Source of the DNA: CAVTWD01 sp963738325
Lineage (GTDB): Bacteria; Actinomycetota; Acidimicrobiia; Acidimicrobiales; Ilumatobacteraceae
Direction: 5' to 3'
Length of the DNA: 19,403 bases
Assembly (NCBI GenBank): GCA_963738325.1
Contig: CAVTWD010000019.1
Location: 1 to 19,403, forward strand
Shown here: positions 8,634-16,073 of the stretch, piece after piece
Position numbering within the stretch: the first letter of the stretch is position 1
Layout: each line of letters starts with the position of its first letter
Position numbers and translations under genes: made by a program
The notes under the pieces: model-generated
Database searches by the model: none
What the model was told of the DNA's origin: nothing
The model's input: the letters and a program-made list of their open reading frames with translations, nothing else

Positions 8634-9391
8634 TCAGCCCCGGAGCCGCCCCCGGGGCCACAGCACCCGTCCGTCGTGGGCGACGACGAGCCCGCCGTCG
8701 CGGACGTGGCCCTTGACCTCGCCGGTCGAGCCGCCGTCGACCAGCGTCGGGACGCCTCCCATGAGCGGGTAGGAGCCCACGGGCTGGTCGGGGGCGTCGA
8801 GCGGCAGGAGCGTCACCCAGGGTCGGCGCCGGTTCCACCAGCGTGGGCGCAGGTCCGCGACCTGCACCTGCATGGCGAAGGCCGGACCGCTCCCGCCCGC
8901 GATGCGTCGCACCCGCCGCACCCACCACCAACCGAAGAGGACGGGCAGCAGCGCCGGCGACCAGCAGCGCGACTCGCGTAGAACGCCGGGCTGGCGGCGT
9001 CGTAGCGCTCAGCGTCCAGGAGCACCCGGCCGCGGTCGTCGTAGAGGACGGGGACGGACTGCCCGACGTCGTACTGCCGCGGATCGAGCACGGGCGCCCG
9101 ACCCTGCCTTGTCGCCCCGGCCGCGGTGAACTCGACGGTCACGTGCTGGATCCACGTCTGGTCGTCCTTCGGCCGCCGACACGATCCGCGCGGTCGCCCG
9201 CGGGCGCGCTGCTCGAAGGCGCGGGCGTCCCTCGCGTGCAGGATGGTGAGGCTCAGCGTGAGGAGCGCGAACAGGACGATCGGCAGACCGATCCCGACGC
9301 GGATCAGCAGGTACTGGCGGAGGGCGGGATCCGGCGTGCGCCCGATCGGGTCGTCAGCTCCGGTGATGGACCGGCCGTGAGACCGGCGCAC
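8634..9391 (-). CDS. DUF3592-family membrane protein (frameshifted)
   Basis: A predicted transmembrane segment near the N-terminus reads LLIRVGIGLPIVLFALLTLS. It is followed by a small beta domain, TWIQHVTVEFTAAGATRQGR with YDVGQSVPVLYDDRGRVLLD. That pattern, a covered 'V.Y...G' strand then 'G..V.VLYD', is typical of DUF3592. A second hydrophobic stretch is disturbed by an indel near 8960, after which VRRIAGGSGPAFAMQVQVAD leads to the stop at 8634. GTG 9391 is a possible start, but the boundary with the preceding membrane protein is blurred because their frames overlap at 9354-9391. The gene ends 18 bases before the thiolase-like gene. Function unknown. Confidence 0.6.
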
Positions 9392-9945
9392 CGGGGTCCC
9401 GCGAGCCGTGATCCGCGCCTCGGAGACGGCACCCGGGAGCGGGCGCCGCCGCCGCTGGCGCGGCCACCTCGGCGTCGAGCGGGCGCAACGGGCGAGCGAC
9501 CGACCGCGTCCCACCGGCGCTGCCGCGGCCTGGCGCCAGACGAGGCCAGCACGCCATCGCGAATGCGAGGCCGAAGCCGAGCGCGATCAAGCGGCCGCGG
9601 CTCGGGTCGTGCACCGCATCGATGAGGCCGATGCCCACACCTCCGAGCGCGGTCGGCCAGCGCGAGCAGCGGCGCGCCGGCCCAGCCGTCGATCAGCCCC
9701 ACGATGGCGACGCCGGCCGCGATCAGCGACGCTGCCGCCGAGCAGGAGGACCCACGCCCGATGCTCGGGGCACAGCGTGTCGCTCGACATGATGCCGAAG
9801 AACACGAGCGACATGGCCCCGGCCAGGAGGAACCACGAGCCGCCGGCCTCCTTGGCTCGGGCCCCGCCCGGGCCCCTCCCGCTCCGTCCACGCCAGCACC
9901 TCGATCCGAGCGCCAGCCCTGACCTTGCGTCCGCTCGTCGGCCAT
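9354..9945 (-). CDS. Small hypothetical membrane protein (frameshifted)
   Basis: Piecing frames together gives three hydrophobic stretches: SWFLLAGAMSLVFFGIMSSD, WVLLLGGS joined to LIAAGVAIVGLIDGWAG, and RLIALGFGLAFAMACWPRL. They are followed by an Ala/Pro-rich tail. I do not recognise the family. ATG 9945 lies eight bases after the probable leuD stop and is preceded by GGGGAG, a fair ribosome-binding site, so it is likely co-transcribed with leuCD. At least two indels split it (near 9725 and 9640). The last readable stop in a plausible frame is at 9354-9356, overlapping the proposed start of the DUF3592 gene. Confidence 0.5.
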
Positions 9946-9953
9946 GGCCGAAC

Positions 9954-10560
9954 CTACTCCCCTGGGCACCTCCGCGGCGACCAGCCAGGCCGGGCGGGAC
10001 GCCTCGAAGGCGGCGATCTCGTCCTCCGCGGCGAGGGTGATGCCGATGTCGTCCAGGCCTTCGAGGAAGCGGCGCTGCGTGGCCGGGTCCATCGTGAACG
10101 GGGCGACCAGGCCGATCGCCGGCGCCTCGACGACGAGGCGCTCGAGGTCGATCGTCACCTCGAGCGTCGGGTCCTCCTCGATGGCGTCGTGCAGGCGGAC
10201 GACGACGTCGTCGTCGAGCACGATCGGCAGCAGGCCGTTCTTCGTGCAGTTGTTGAAGAAGATGTCGGAGAACCGGGGCGAGATGACGGCGTCGAAGCCG
10301 TAGTCCTGGAGCGCCCAGACCGCGTGCTCCCGGCTGGAGCCGACGCCGAAGTTGGCCCCGGCGACGAGGATGGTCGCGCCGGCGTGGCGCTCGTGGTTGA
10401 GGATGAAGCTCCGGTCGTCGCGCCACGAGGCGAAGAGGCCGGCACCGAAGCCGGTCCGCTCCACCCGCTTCAGCCACTCGGCCGGGATGATCTGGTCGGT
10501 GTCGACGTCGGAGCGGCGCAGCGGCACGGCGGTGCCGGAGATGATGCGGACGGCCTTCAT
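9954..10560 (-). CDS. leuD: 3-isopropylmalate dehydratase small subunit
   Basis: Together with LeuC it isomerises 2-isopropylmalate to 3-isopropylmalate in leucine biosynthesis. The protein is well preserved: SDVDTDQIIPAEWLKRVERT, FGAGLFASWRDDRSFILN, ILVAGANFGVGSSREHAVWA, DAVISPRFSDIFFNNCTKNG, then DLERLVVEAPAIGLVAPFTM and FLEGLDDIGITLAAEDEIA. GSSREHA and FFNNC are family hallmarks. As assembled the frame has no stop and runs into the next gene; an indel in the run near 9960 would bring in the TAG at 9954-9956, giving about 202 codons, the normal length. The ATG (10560-10558) overlaps the leuC stop as ATGA, so translation is coupled to leuC. Confidence 0.93.
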
Positions 10561-11949
10561 GCCAGATCCTCCGGGGTCGCGAAGTGGCCGGCGACGGCGG
10601 TCGCGGCGGCGACCGCGGGTGAGACCAGGTGGGTCCGGCCGCCCTTGCCCTGCCGGCCCTCGAAGTTGCGGTTGGACGTGCTGGCCGACCGCTCGCCGGA
10701 CGACAGCTTGTCGGGGTTCATGGCCAGGCACATCGAGCAGCCGGGCTCCCGCCAGTCGGCGCCGGCGGCCCGGAAGATGCGGTCCAGTCCCTCCGCTTCG
10801 GCCGCCGCCTTCACGGCGTGGCTGCCCGGCACGACCATGACCCTCGGCACCGTCACCCGCCGGCCGTCCAGCACGGCGGCCGCCGCGCGGAGGTCCTCGA
10901 TCCGGGAGTTCGTGCAGGAGCCGATGAACACCGTGTCGGGACGGATGTCCTTGATCGGCGTGCCCGCGGTCAGCCCCATGTACGTGAGGGCCCGGGACGC
11001 CGCCTCGCGCTCGTTCGGCTCGGCGAAGGAGTCCGGGTCGGGCACCGCGCCATCGATGGTCGTGACCTGGCCGGGGTTCGTGCCCCAGGTGACGTGGGGC
11101 CGCAGCCGCGCGGCGTTGATCGAGACCCGGCTGTCCCAGGCCGCGTCGTCGTCCGATCGACAGCGTCCTCCAGTGATCGAGCGCCTCCTCCCACCGCCGA
11201 CCGGTCGGGGCGAAGGGGCGACCCTCCAGGTAGGCGAAGGTCGTGTCGTCCGGCGCGACGAGGCCGGCGCGGGCGCCCGCCTCGATCGACATGTTGCACA
11301 CCGTCATCCGGCCCTCCATCGACAGCGAGCGGATGGCCGACCCGCGGTACTCGATGACGTGGCCGATGCCGCCGCCGGTCCCGATGCGGCCGATGACGGC
11401 GAGGATGACGTCCTTGGCGGCCACGCCGGGCGGCAGCTCGCCCTCGACCTCGACCGCCATCCACTTGGGCCGGGACTGCGGGAGCGTCTGGGTGGCCAGC
11501 ACGTGCTCGACCTCGGACGTCCCGATCCCGAAGGCCAGCGCCCCGAAGGCGCCATGGGTGGCCGTGTGGGAGTCGCCGCAGACGATGGTCATCCCCGGCT
11601 GCGTGCGGCCCTGCTCCGGGCCGATGACGTGGACGATGCCCTGGCCGGGATCGCCCATCGGGTAGAGGGTGATGCCGAACTCGTCGGCGTTGGCCCGCAT
11701 CACCTCGACCTGGCGGGCCGAGACGGGGTCGGCGATCGGCTGGTCGATGTCCGCCGTCGGGACGTTGTGGTCCTCCGTGGCGACGGTGAGGTCCGGCCGC
11801 CGCACCGTGCGATGGGCCAGGCGGAGACCGTCGAAGGCCTGCGGGCTGGTCACCTCGTGGACGAGGTGGAGGTCGATGTAGAGGAGGTCCGGCTCGCCCG
11901 GAGCCGACCGCACGACGTGGTGATCCCACACCTTCTGGGGCAGGGTCAC
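10557..11949 (-). CDS. leuC: 3-isopropylmalate dehydratase large subunit
   Basis: An aconitase-family [4Fe-4S] enzyme, the catalytic partner of LeuD. Motifs seen: LPQKVWDHHVVRSAPGEPDL, LVHEVTSPQAFDGLRLA, TVATEDHNVPT, IVCGDSHTATHGAFGALAFG, IGTSEVEHVLATQTL, FIGSCTNSRIEDLRAAA and EPGCSMCLAMNPDKL. The three cluster cysteines are in GSCTNS and GCSMC. One frameshift near 11155, between the halves, is probably an error. I place the start at GTG 11949 (VTLPQKVW), which gives the usual length of about 463 codons. The frame is also open upstream to ATG 12009, which adds 20 residues encoded by a copy of the dispersed repeat, and that leader may be real. leuD follows with an ATGA overlap, and an IclR regulator is divergent. 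Confidence 0.95.
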
Positions 11950-11959
11950 GCCGGTCCGT

Positions 11960-12009
11960 TCATCTCCGCTCTCGGCCGCTCGGGCCACTCGCTCGCTCCG
12001 CTCACTCAT
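11960..12009 (-). repeat. Single copy of the micro-ORF repeat, fused in frame to leuC (locus B)
   Basis: From ATG 12009 leftward the DNA encodes MSERSERVARAAESGDERTG and then reaches the GTG of leuC at 11949 with no stop. Compared with the 50-bp units, this copy is four bases shorter before its closing ATGA (11963-11960). The reading frame is therefore not ended but continues into leuC. The ATG of that closing ATGA opens a five-codon frame MNGPA whose TGA overlaps the leuC GTG as GTGA (11949-11946). So either an N-terminal extension or another coupled micro-ORF is possible. Confidence 0.85.
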
Positions 12010-12018
12010 GTTGCTCGT

Positions 12019-12060
12019 CGCCGGTCGAACCGGCGCTCCCACAGAGTGAGATGATACGCT
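12019..12060. promoter_or_regulatory. Divergent leuC / iclR control region
   Basis: Only 57 bases separate ATG 12009 (leftward) from ATG 12067 (rightward). A perfect inverted repeat, CGCCGGT-CGA-ACCGGCG, lies at 12019-12035. TATCAT (12056-12051, leftward) and TACGCT (12055-12060, rightward) both fit the actinobacterial -10 pattern TANNNT. The rightward box would place the transcript start at about ATG 12067, suggesting a leaderless iclR message. The leftward box would put the inverted repeat in the leuC 5' leader. These are candidate sites by pattern only. Confidence 0.4.
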
Positions 12061-12066
12061 CGCTGC

Positions 12067-12723
12067 ATGGGAGCGAGCGTAGCGGACCGGGCCGGGGTCG
12101 TCGACAAGGTGGCCGCCATCCTCGACGCGCTGGAGCCCGGACCGGCACCGCTGTCGGACCTGATGGCGGCCACCGGGCTGCCCCGGGCGACCGCGCATCG
12201 CCTGGCGGTCGCGCTGGGCCGGCACGGGCTGGTCGGTCGGGACGAGGCCGGGCGCTTCGTGCTCGGCCTGCGCCTCATCAGCCTCGGCCACGCCGCGGCC
12301 GTCGCCCTGCCCCTGCGCTCGCTGGCCCGGCCCGCCCTCGAGGCCCTCCGCGACGAGACCGGCGAGGGCGTGCAGCTCTACGTGCCGGAGGAGGGCGGCC
12401 GCCGTTGCGTGCTCTCCCTCCAGTCGCCTCACGGCCTGCGCTGGATCGTGGCCGAGGGCGTGCTCCTCCCGCTCGACCGGGGCTCGGCCGGTCACGTGCT
12501 CGGCGGCGACGGGGCCGGTCCGGCGGGCTGGGTCGAGTCGGTCGAGGAGCGCGAGCCCGGCGTGGCGTCCGTGAGCGCGGGCGTGCGCGGGCCCGACGGG
12601 GCCGTCATCGCCGCGGTGAGCGTCTCCGGCCCGGTCGAGCGCCTGACCCGGCGACCAGGCTCCCGCTTCGGCGCCGCGGTCGTCGCCGCGGCGAGGGCCA
12701 TCGAGGTCGCGATCGCCGGCTGA
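12067..12723 (+). CDS. IclR-family regulator, NdgR/LtbR type
   Basis: Intact frame, 218 codons. Residues 10-60 form the winged helix-turn-helix: VVDKVAAILDALEPGPAPLS, then ATGLPRATAHRLAVALGRHG and a wing ending GRFVLGLRLISLGHAA. The rest is the IclR effector domain (ALRDETGEGVQLYVPEEGG, VSAGVRGPDGAVIAAVSVSG). In Streptomyces NdgR and Corynebacterium LtbR, the same family lies divergent to leuCD and regulates leucine and amino-acid genes. The same arrangement here makes that role likely. No clear ribosome-binding site precedes ATG 12067, and a TANNNT box 7 bases upstream suggests leaderless translation. The proposed operator is the inverted repeat at 12019-12035; that pairing is an inference. 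Confidence 0.88.
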   Translation: MGASVADRAGVVDKVAAILDALEPGPAPLSDLMAATGLPRATAHRLAVALGRHGLVGRDEAGRFVLGLRLISLGHAAAVALPLRSLARPALEALRDETGEGVQLYVPEEGGRRCVLSLQSPHGLRWIVAEGVLLPLDRGSAGHVLGGDGAGPAGWVESVEEREPGVASVSAGVRGPDGAVIAAVSVSGPVERLTRRPGSRFGAAVVAAARAIEVAIAG

Positions 12724-12763
12724 CCCGCCGCTCGGTGCCGCGCCCGCCGCCGACGCGTCACGT

Positions 12764-12933
12764 CTACTCCCAGGCGAAGGCCGGCCACCGGGCGGGCTTG
12801 CCGAGGGGCAGGTCGAGCTCGAGGTACCGCAGCATCTCGGGGCTGGGACGGCTCCACAGCCACTCCTCGGCCATCCACTCGGGTACCTCGTCCTCGACGA
12901 TGGATCGCGCACCAGCGCGGTCATGCTCGCCAC
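12764..12933 (-). CDS. Very short hypothetical protein
   Basis: The frame ending at a TAG (12766-12764) reads IVEDEVPEWMAEEWLWSRPS, then PEMLRYLELDLPLGKPARWP and AFAWE. It is acidic and rich in Trp, with a composition that looks protein-like and not like a shadow frame. Upstream, GTG 12933 (VASMTALVR) is preceded six bases away by a perfect AAGGAGG (12940-12946), the best ribosome-binding site in the window. One base must be lost or gained near 12907 to join the two parts, giving about 56 codons. I do not recognise the family. It converges with the iclR gene. Confidence 0.55.
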
Positions 12934-13178
12934 CGTCCACCTCCTTCGCTCGTTCGTCGTTCGCCAGCAGAGACGGCCCACACCGTCCGCGATGACGCCA
13001 CTACCGAAAGTGGCGGCCCGGCCCGGCTGTCCAAGCTCACTCGCCGCCCTGGCGACCCCTGCTGCGGGCTTCTGGCGCGGGATCGTCTCACTGGAGCCGT
13101 GGCCGCGCCAGCAGCCGATCGACGCGATTCGCCGACCGCCCTTTCCGGATCGGCGGGTGCCAGGCACGTCCTCCGGTC
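12934..13178. other. Spacer between the short gene and the hypothetical protein
   Basis: I see no convincing gene here. It holds the ribosome-binding site of the short leftward gene (12940-12946) and one good hairpin at 12996-13015, with stem CGCCACT / AGTGGCG and loop ACCGAA. There is no T-run. Promoters for both flanking genes should lie here, but none stands out. Confidence 0.5.
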
Positions 13179-13595
13179 ATGAGTGATCTCGCCCTGACCA
13201 CGACCACCCTCGCCCTCGAGGCCAGCCAGCACCGGATGGGCTGGGGACATCCCGCACGGCTGTTCGGCATCACGCCGTCGTTCACCTGGGTGCAGGTGGA
13301 CGAGGGCGACCCGTACGACATCGTCGGCCTCTTCACCCTGCTTCCGGGCGAGGACTTCGTGGCCATCGCTCTCGTCGTCGAGGGCTGGGCCTCGCCCCCG
13401 GGCGGCCCGCGGCCCCGCCGCCACCCTCGCCGGCACCGGGTGCGGACCGCGGTCGCGGTGGACCGCGCCGGCGGCTACGTCGCCGTCGTCCGCGAGCGCG
13501 ACGGCGAGCCCGAGGTGATGCCTCCGGGCGGCACGGGCGCGCTGATGGACGAGCTCCTGCAGGTCTGGCAGCGGGCGACGGCCGTCGAGAGCTGA
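13179..13595 (+). CDS. Hypothetical protein, possibly distantly PPA1309-like
   Basis: An intact 138-codon frame starting MSDLALTTTTLALEASQHRM and GWGHPARLFGI, with a central strand-rich part (YDIVGLFTLLPGEDFVAIAL, VVEGWASPP) and RTAVAVDRAGGYVAVVRERD near the end. No membrane segment or signal peptide. The 'GW..P.RLF' opening followed by a region of this layout recalls the actinobacterial PPA1309 family, but I hold that loosely. No strong ribosome-binding site precedes the ATG. It converges with the DUF3500 gene, leaving only 16 bases between the stops. Confidence 0.6.
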   Translation: MSDLALTTTTLALEASQHRMGWGHPARLFGITPSFTWVQVDEGDPYDIVGLFTLLPGEDFVAIALVVEGWASPPGGPRPRRHPRRHRVRTAVAVDRAGGYVAVVRERDGEPEVMPPGGTGALMDELLQVWQRATAVES

Positions 13596-13611
13596 CCGAC
13601 CACGTGCCGAG

Positions 13612-14748
13612 CTAGGTGCGGTGATGCGCGGCGCGGTGCTCGGCCAGGACGTCGGCGCCGAAGTCGCCGTCCGGGTCGCGCCAGACCGCGTGCGCGTGGT
13701 TGACGCCCCGCTGGGTGTTGTCGTACTCGACCAGGAGTCGCGGTCCCTGCACCCGGTAGTAGTGGGGCTGGCCTGGCTCGAGGCCACCGGCCCACGCGAA
13801 GTGGAGGGCCAGCAGGCGGTCGCCGGCGAACTTCTCCGCCTCGGCGTCGGCGAGCGCCTCGGGCACCCGCTCCACGTAGACGGCCAGAAGCGCCCGCAGC
13901 AGCTCCTGCTGGCCGGCGTCGAGCGCGGTGACGGCGACGCCCTTCGCTGGGCTCTCGCCAAGGGTGAGGCGCACGGCCTCGAGATCCTCCGGCCGCAGTC
14001 CGATCGCCTCCTCGGCGCGGCGTTGCGTGGCTTCGAGCCGGGCGAGAACGCGTCGTCAGGACTGCGCCAGATGCGCCTGCAAGGGGATGGGCAGGTCTCC
14101 GTCCGACAGCCGAGGGCGGTTGCCGCCGACGATGTCGGTCGGCGCCACAGGGGCGAGGATGGCGTGGGCGCGCTGCCCGTCGTCGAGCGCACGGACGGGC
14201 CGCGGCCGAGATCCTCCGCGCCGGCCAGCGGCCGCAGCGGATGAGGGCCGAGGAGCGGCGACGACGCCGGGTCCGCGCCCATGAAGCTCGGCGTGCACGA
14301 GCGGGCCTCGCCGTCGACGACGGTGTGGTGGATCGAGACGTGGTGGCCGCGGAAGCGCCACGACCACGTGCCCGAGGCCGGATCCCCGAACACCCGCAGG
14401 TAGTACCAGGAGGGGTCCCGTCCCCGGTGCGACCCGGAACATGCGTTCAGCCCTCGGCCTCGTCGAGGACGTCCTTGAGGCCCATGATCGTCGCCACCGT
14501 CACGTAGCCGGCACGCGACAGCCCGGAGGCGACGAGCTGGAGGGCGAGGCGCTGCTGCGGTGGGCCAGGTCCGCCAGCGTGACGCCGCCGTGGTCGGTCG
14601 GTGTGTAGAACCACAGCAGTCGCTCGTCATCGGACGGGAACGGCCACACCGCCGCCTCCCGCTGGCCGGCGTCGAGCGTGTCGATGAGCGCCGCGGCCGC
14701 GTCGGCCATGCGGCCGGCCAGATCCCGCCGAGCCACTCGATCGCTCAT
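13612..14748 (-). CDS. DUF3500-family protein (frameshifted)
   Basis: The N-terminus is MSDRVARRDLAGRMADAAAA, then PSDDERLLWFYTPTDHGGVT. The middle reads WYYLRVFGDPASGTWSWRFR, GHHVSIHHTVVDGE and FMGADPASSPLLGPHPLRPL. The C-terminus reads LRALLAVYVERVPEALADAE, HFAWAGGLEPGQPHYYRVQG and DNTQRGVNHAHAVWRDPDGD. These are the recurring blocks of DUF3500, a family of unknown function found widely in bacteria and fungi. About 378 codons, normal length. Indels lie near 14555, 14430, 14220 and 14050. The ATG (14748-14746) overlaps the stop of the last micro-ORF repeat unit as ATGA, so its translation may depend on the repeat. It is the last gene of the leftward operon that starts with the PPOX-class enzyme. 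Confidence 0.85.
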
Positions 14749-14895
14749 CGATCCCCGCTCCCGGCCGCTCGGGCCATTCGCTCGCTCCGCTCGCTCATCG
14801 ATCCCCGCTCCCGGCCGCTCGGGCCATTCGCTCGCTCCGCTCGCTCATCGATCCCCGCCCGGCCGCTCGGGCCATCGCTCGCTCCGCTCGCTCAT
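14744..14895 (-). repeat. Three tandem micro-ORF repeat units bridging two genes (locus C)
   Basis: Units at 14744-14793 and 14794-14843 are identical 50-mers. The third (14844-14890) is a 47-mer lacking three bases. Read leftward: ATG 14895 opens MSERSERWPERPGGDR, with stop overlapping ATG 14848; that opens MSERSERMARAAGSGDR, with stop overlapping ATG 14798; that opens the same 17-mer, with stop (14747-14745) overlapping ATG 14748 of the DUF3500 gene. GGGAGCGGGG precedes the ATGA at the end of each of the two 50-bp units. The FAD monooxygenase either stops in the first ATGA (14892-14894) or, as assembled, reads through to 14795. The repeat is certain; expression of the peptides is untested. 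Confidence 0.92.
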
Positions 14896-16069
14896 CGTCC
14901 GGGCCCTCCAGGCCGAAGATCAGCTCGGGGTCGCCGGGGCGCCAGCTCCCCTCGACCTGCGAGCGGGCGCCGATGCGTCGGGTCCGCTCGAGCAGCTTGC
15001 GACCCAGGGCCAACTGGCCCGGCTCCCACGCCCGCAGAGCGGAGGGGACAGCAGTGGCACCCTGGAGGGCTGCCGCCAACGACCAGGCGTCGGCCGCGGC
15101 CTTGGCTGTGCCTGCCGCGGCATGGGGGCGGGCGACGAAGGCGGCGTCGCCGATCAGGCACACCCGGTCGAAGGCCATCTTCGGCACGTCGACGTCGAAG
15201 ATCACCTGCACGAAGGGCTGCTCCGTGCTCACCACGACGTCGGCGATCACCGCCGGAACCGGTTCGGGGCCGTGGACCCCAGCTCGTCGACCTGGTCGGC
15301 GCGCGCGCGCCCGGGGGGATCGACAGCTCCCGCCGCACCCCGTCGGATCCCACCAGCACGTCGTCGAGGTCACCGCCGACAAGGTAGTGCGGTACCAGAC
15401 GAAGTTCAGCAGGCGCTCTCCCGGCACGACCGAGCCGTCCGCACCCGGGATCGGGTACACGAGGATGTGGCTGTGGCGTAGACGTAGACGTGATGGCATC
15501 GCCGAGCGCCTGTGCGGTCGACGGCGGCAGGGCCCGCTCCGGCACCATGCCCCGCCAGGCCACGTAGCCGGCATAGACCGGCGCCACGTCGGGGAGCAGG
15601 CGGCGCCGGGTGGCCGAGCCGATCCCCTCCGCGGAGACGAGCAGGTCGACGGGCGTCACCCGCCCGTCGGCGAAGGCCACCCGCACCTCGTCGCGTCCAC
15701 CTCGAAGCCGACGGCCTCGGAGCCGAGCACGTAGCGCTCCCGCCCGAAGCACTGCAGCAGGTGGCGGTACACCGTGTTCCACGAGCTGAAGCGATAGGTG
15801 TGCGCCTCGTCGTGGACGATGCCGCCGTCGCGGGCCAGGTAGCGGATCCGGGCCGTCCACGTGCTGATGGTGTCGAGATCCAGGCCGCCCGCTCGACGAG
15901 GTACCGGGAGCTGGCGGGCAGGAACCCGATGCCGGCCCCCCGCTGCTCCAGCTCGGCGGGCGAGCGCTCGTAGCACGTCGACGTCGACGCCCAGGTCGCG
16001 CAGGACGAGCGCCGCGGTCAGCCCGCCGAGCGAGCCCCCGGCCACCGCGATGCGCAACGCGGAAGCCAT
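14892..16069 (-). CDS. FAD-dependent monooxygenase, class A, 2,6-dihydroxypyridine 3-monooxygenase-like (frameshifted)
   Basis: A flavin hydroxylase that would insert one oxygen atom into an aromatic or N-heteroaromatic substrate using NAD(P)H and O2. The N-terminus, MASALRIAVAGGSLGGLTAA followed by LVLRDLGVDVDV, is the FAD Rossmann motif GxGxxG-like. Also seen are STWTARIRYLARDGGIVHDE, VDLLVSAEGIGSATRRRLLP, YAGYVAWRGMVPERALP, a HILVYPIPGADGSVVPGERL-type strand and RVCLIGDAAFVARPHAAAGT, the GD motif binding FAD ribose. The end reads RSQVEGSWRPGDPELIFGLE. About 390 codons. Indels lie near 15940, 15690, 15480, 15370 and 15270. As assembled the last frame enters the repeat and stops at 14795; one base less would give GLEGPGR and a stop at 14892, the commoner ending in relatives. 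The gene starts five bases after the PPOX gene. Confidence 0.82.
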
Positions 16070-16073
16070 CGCG

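Noticed and set aside
9946..9960. Programmed frameshift at the end of leuD
   Set aside because: A short G-run is present, but neighbouring genes carry similar breaks without such sites; sequencing error is simpler.
9304..13167. A leftward open frame of 1287 codons spanning the leuC start, leuD and neighbours
   Set aside because: It strings together parts of five genes and non-coding DNA. In very GC-rich DNA stops are rare, and frameshift errors have removed the true stops of leuC and leuD. It is not a fusion protein.
14744..14895. Tandem repeat as a CRISPR array or MITE
   Set aside because: Units abut with no spacers, there are no terminal inverted repeats, and no cas or transposase gene is near.
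14795..14895. Tail of the FAD monooxygenase reading through the repeat (ending MSERSERMARAAGSGDR)
   Set aside because: It depends on the assembled frame after several indels in the same gene. Relatives normally end near ...FGL.GPGR. I keep the stop in the first ATGA as more likely, but not certain.
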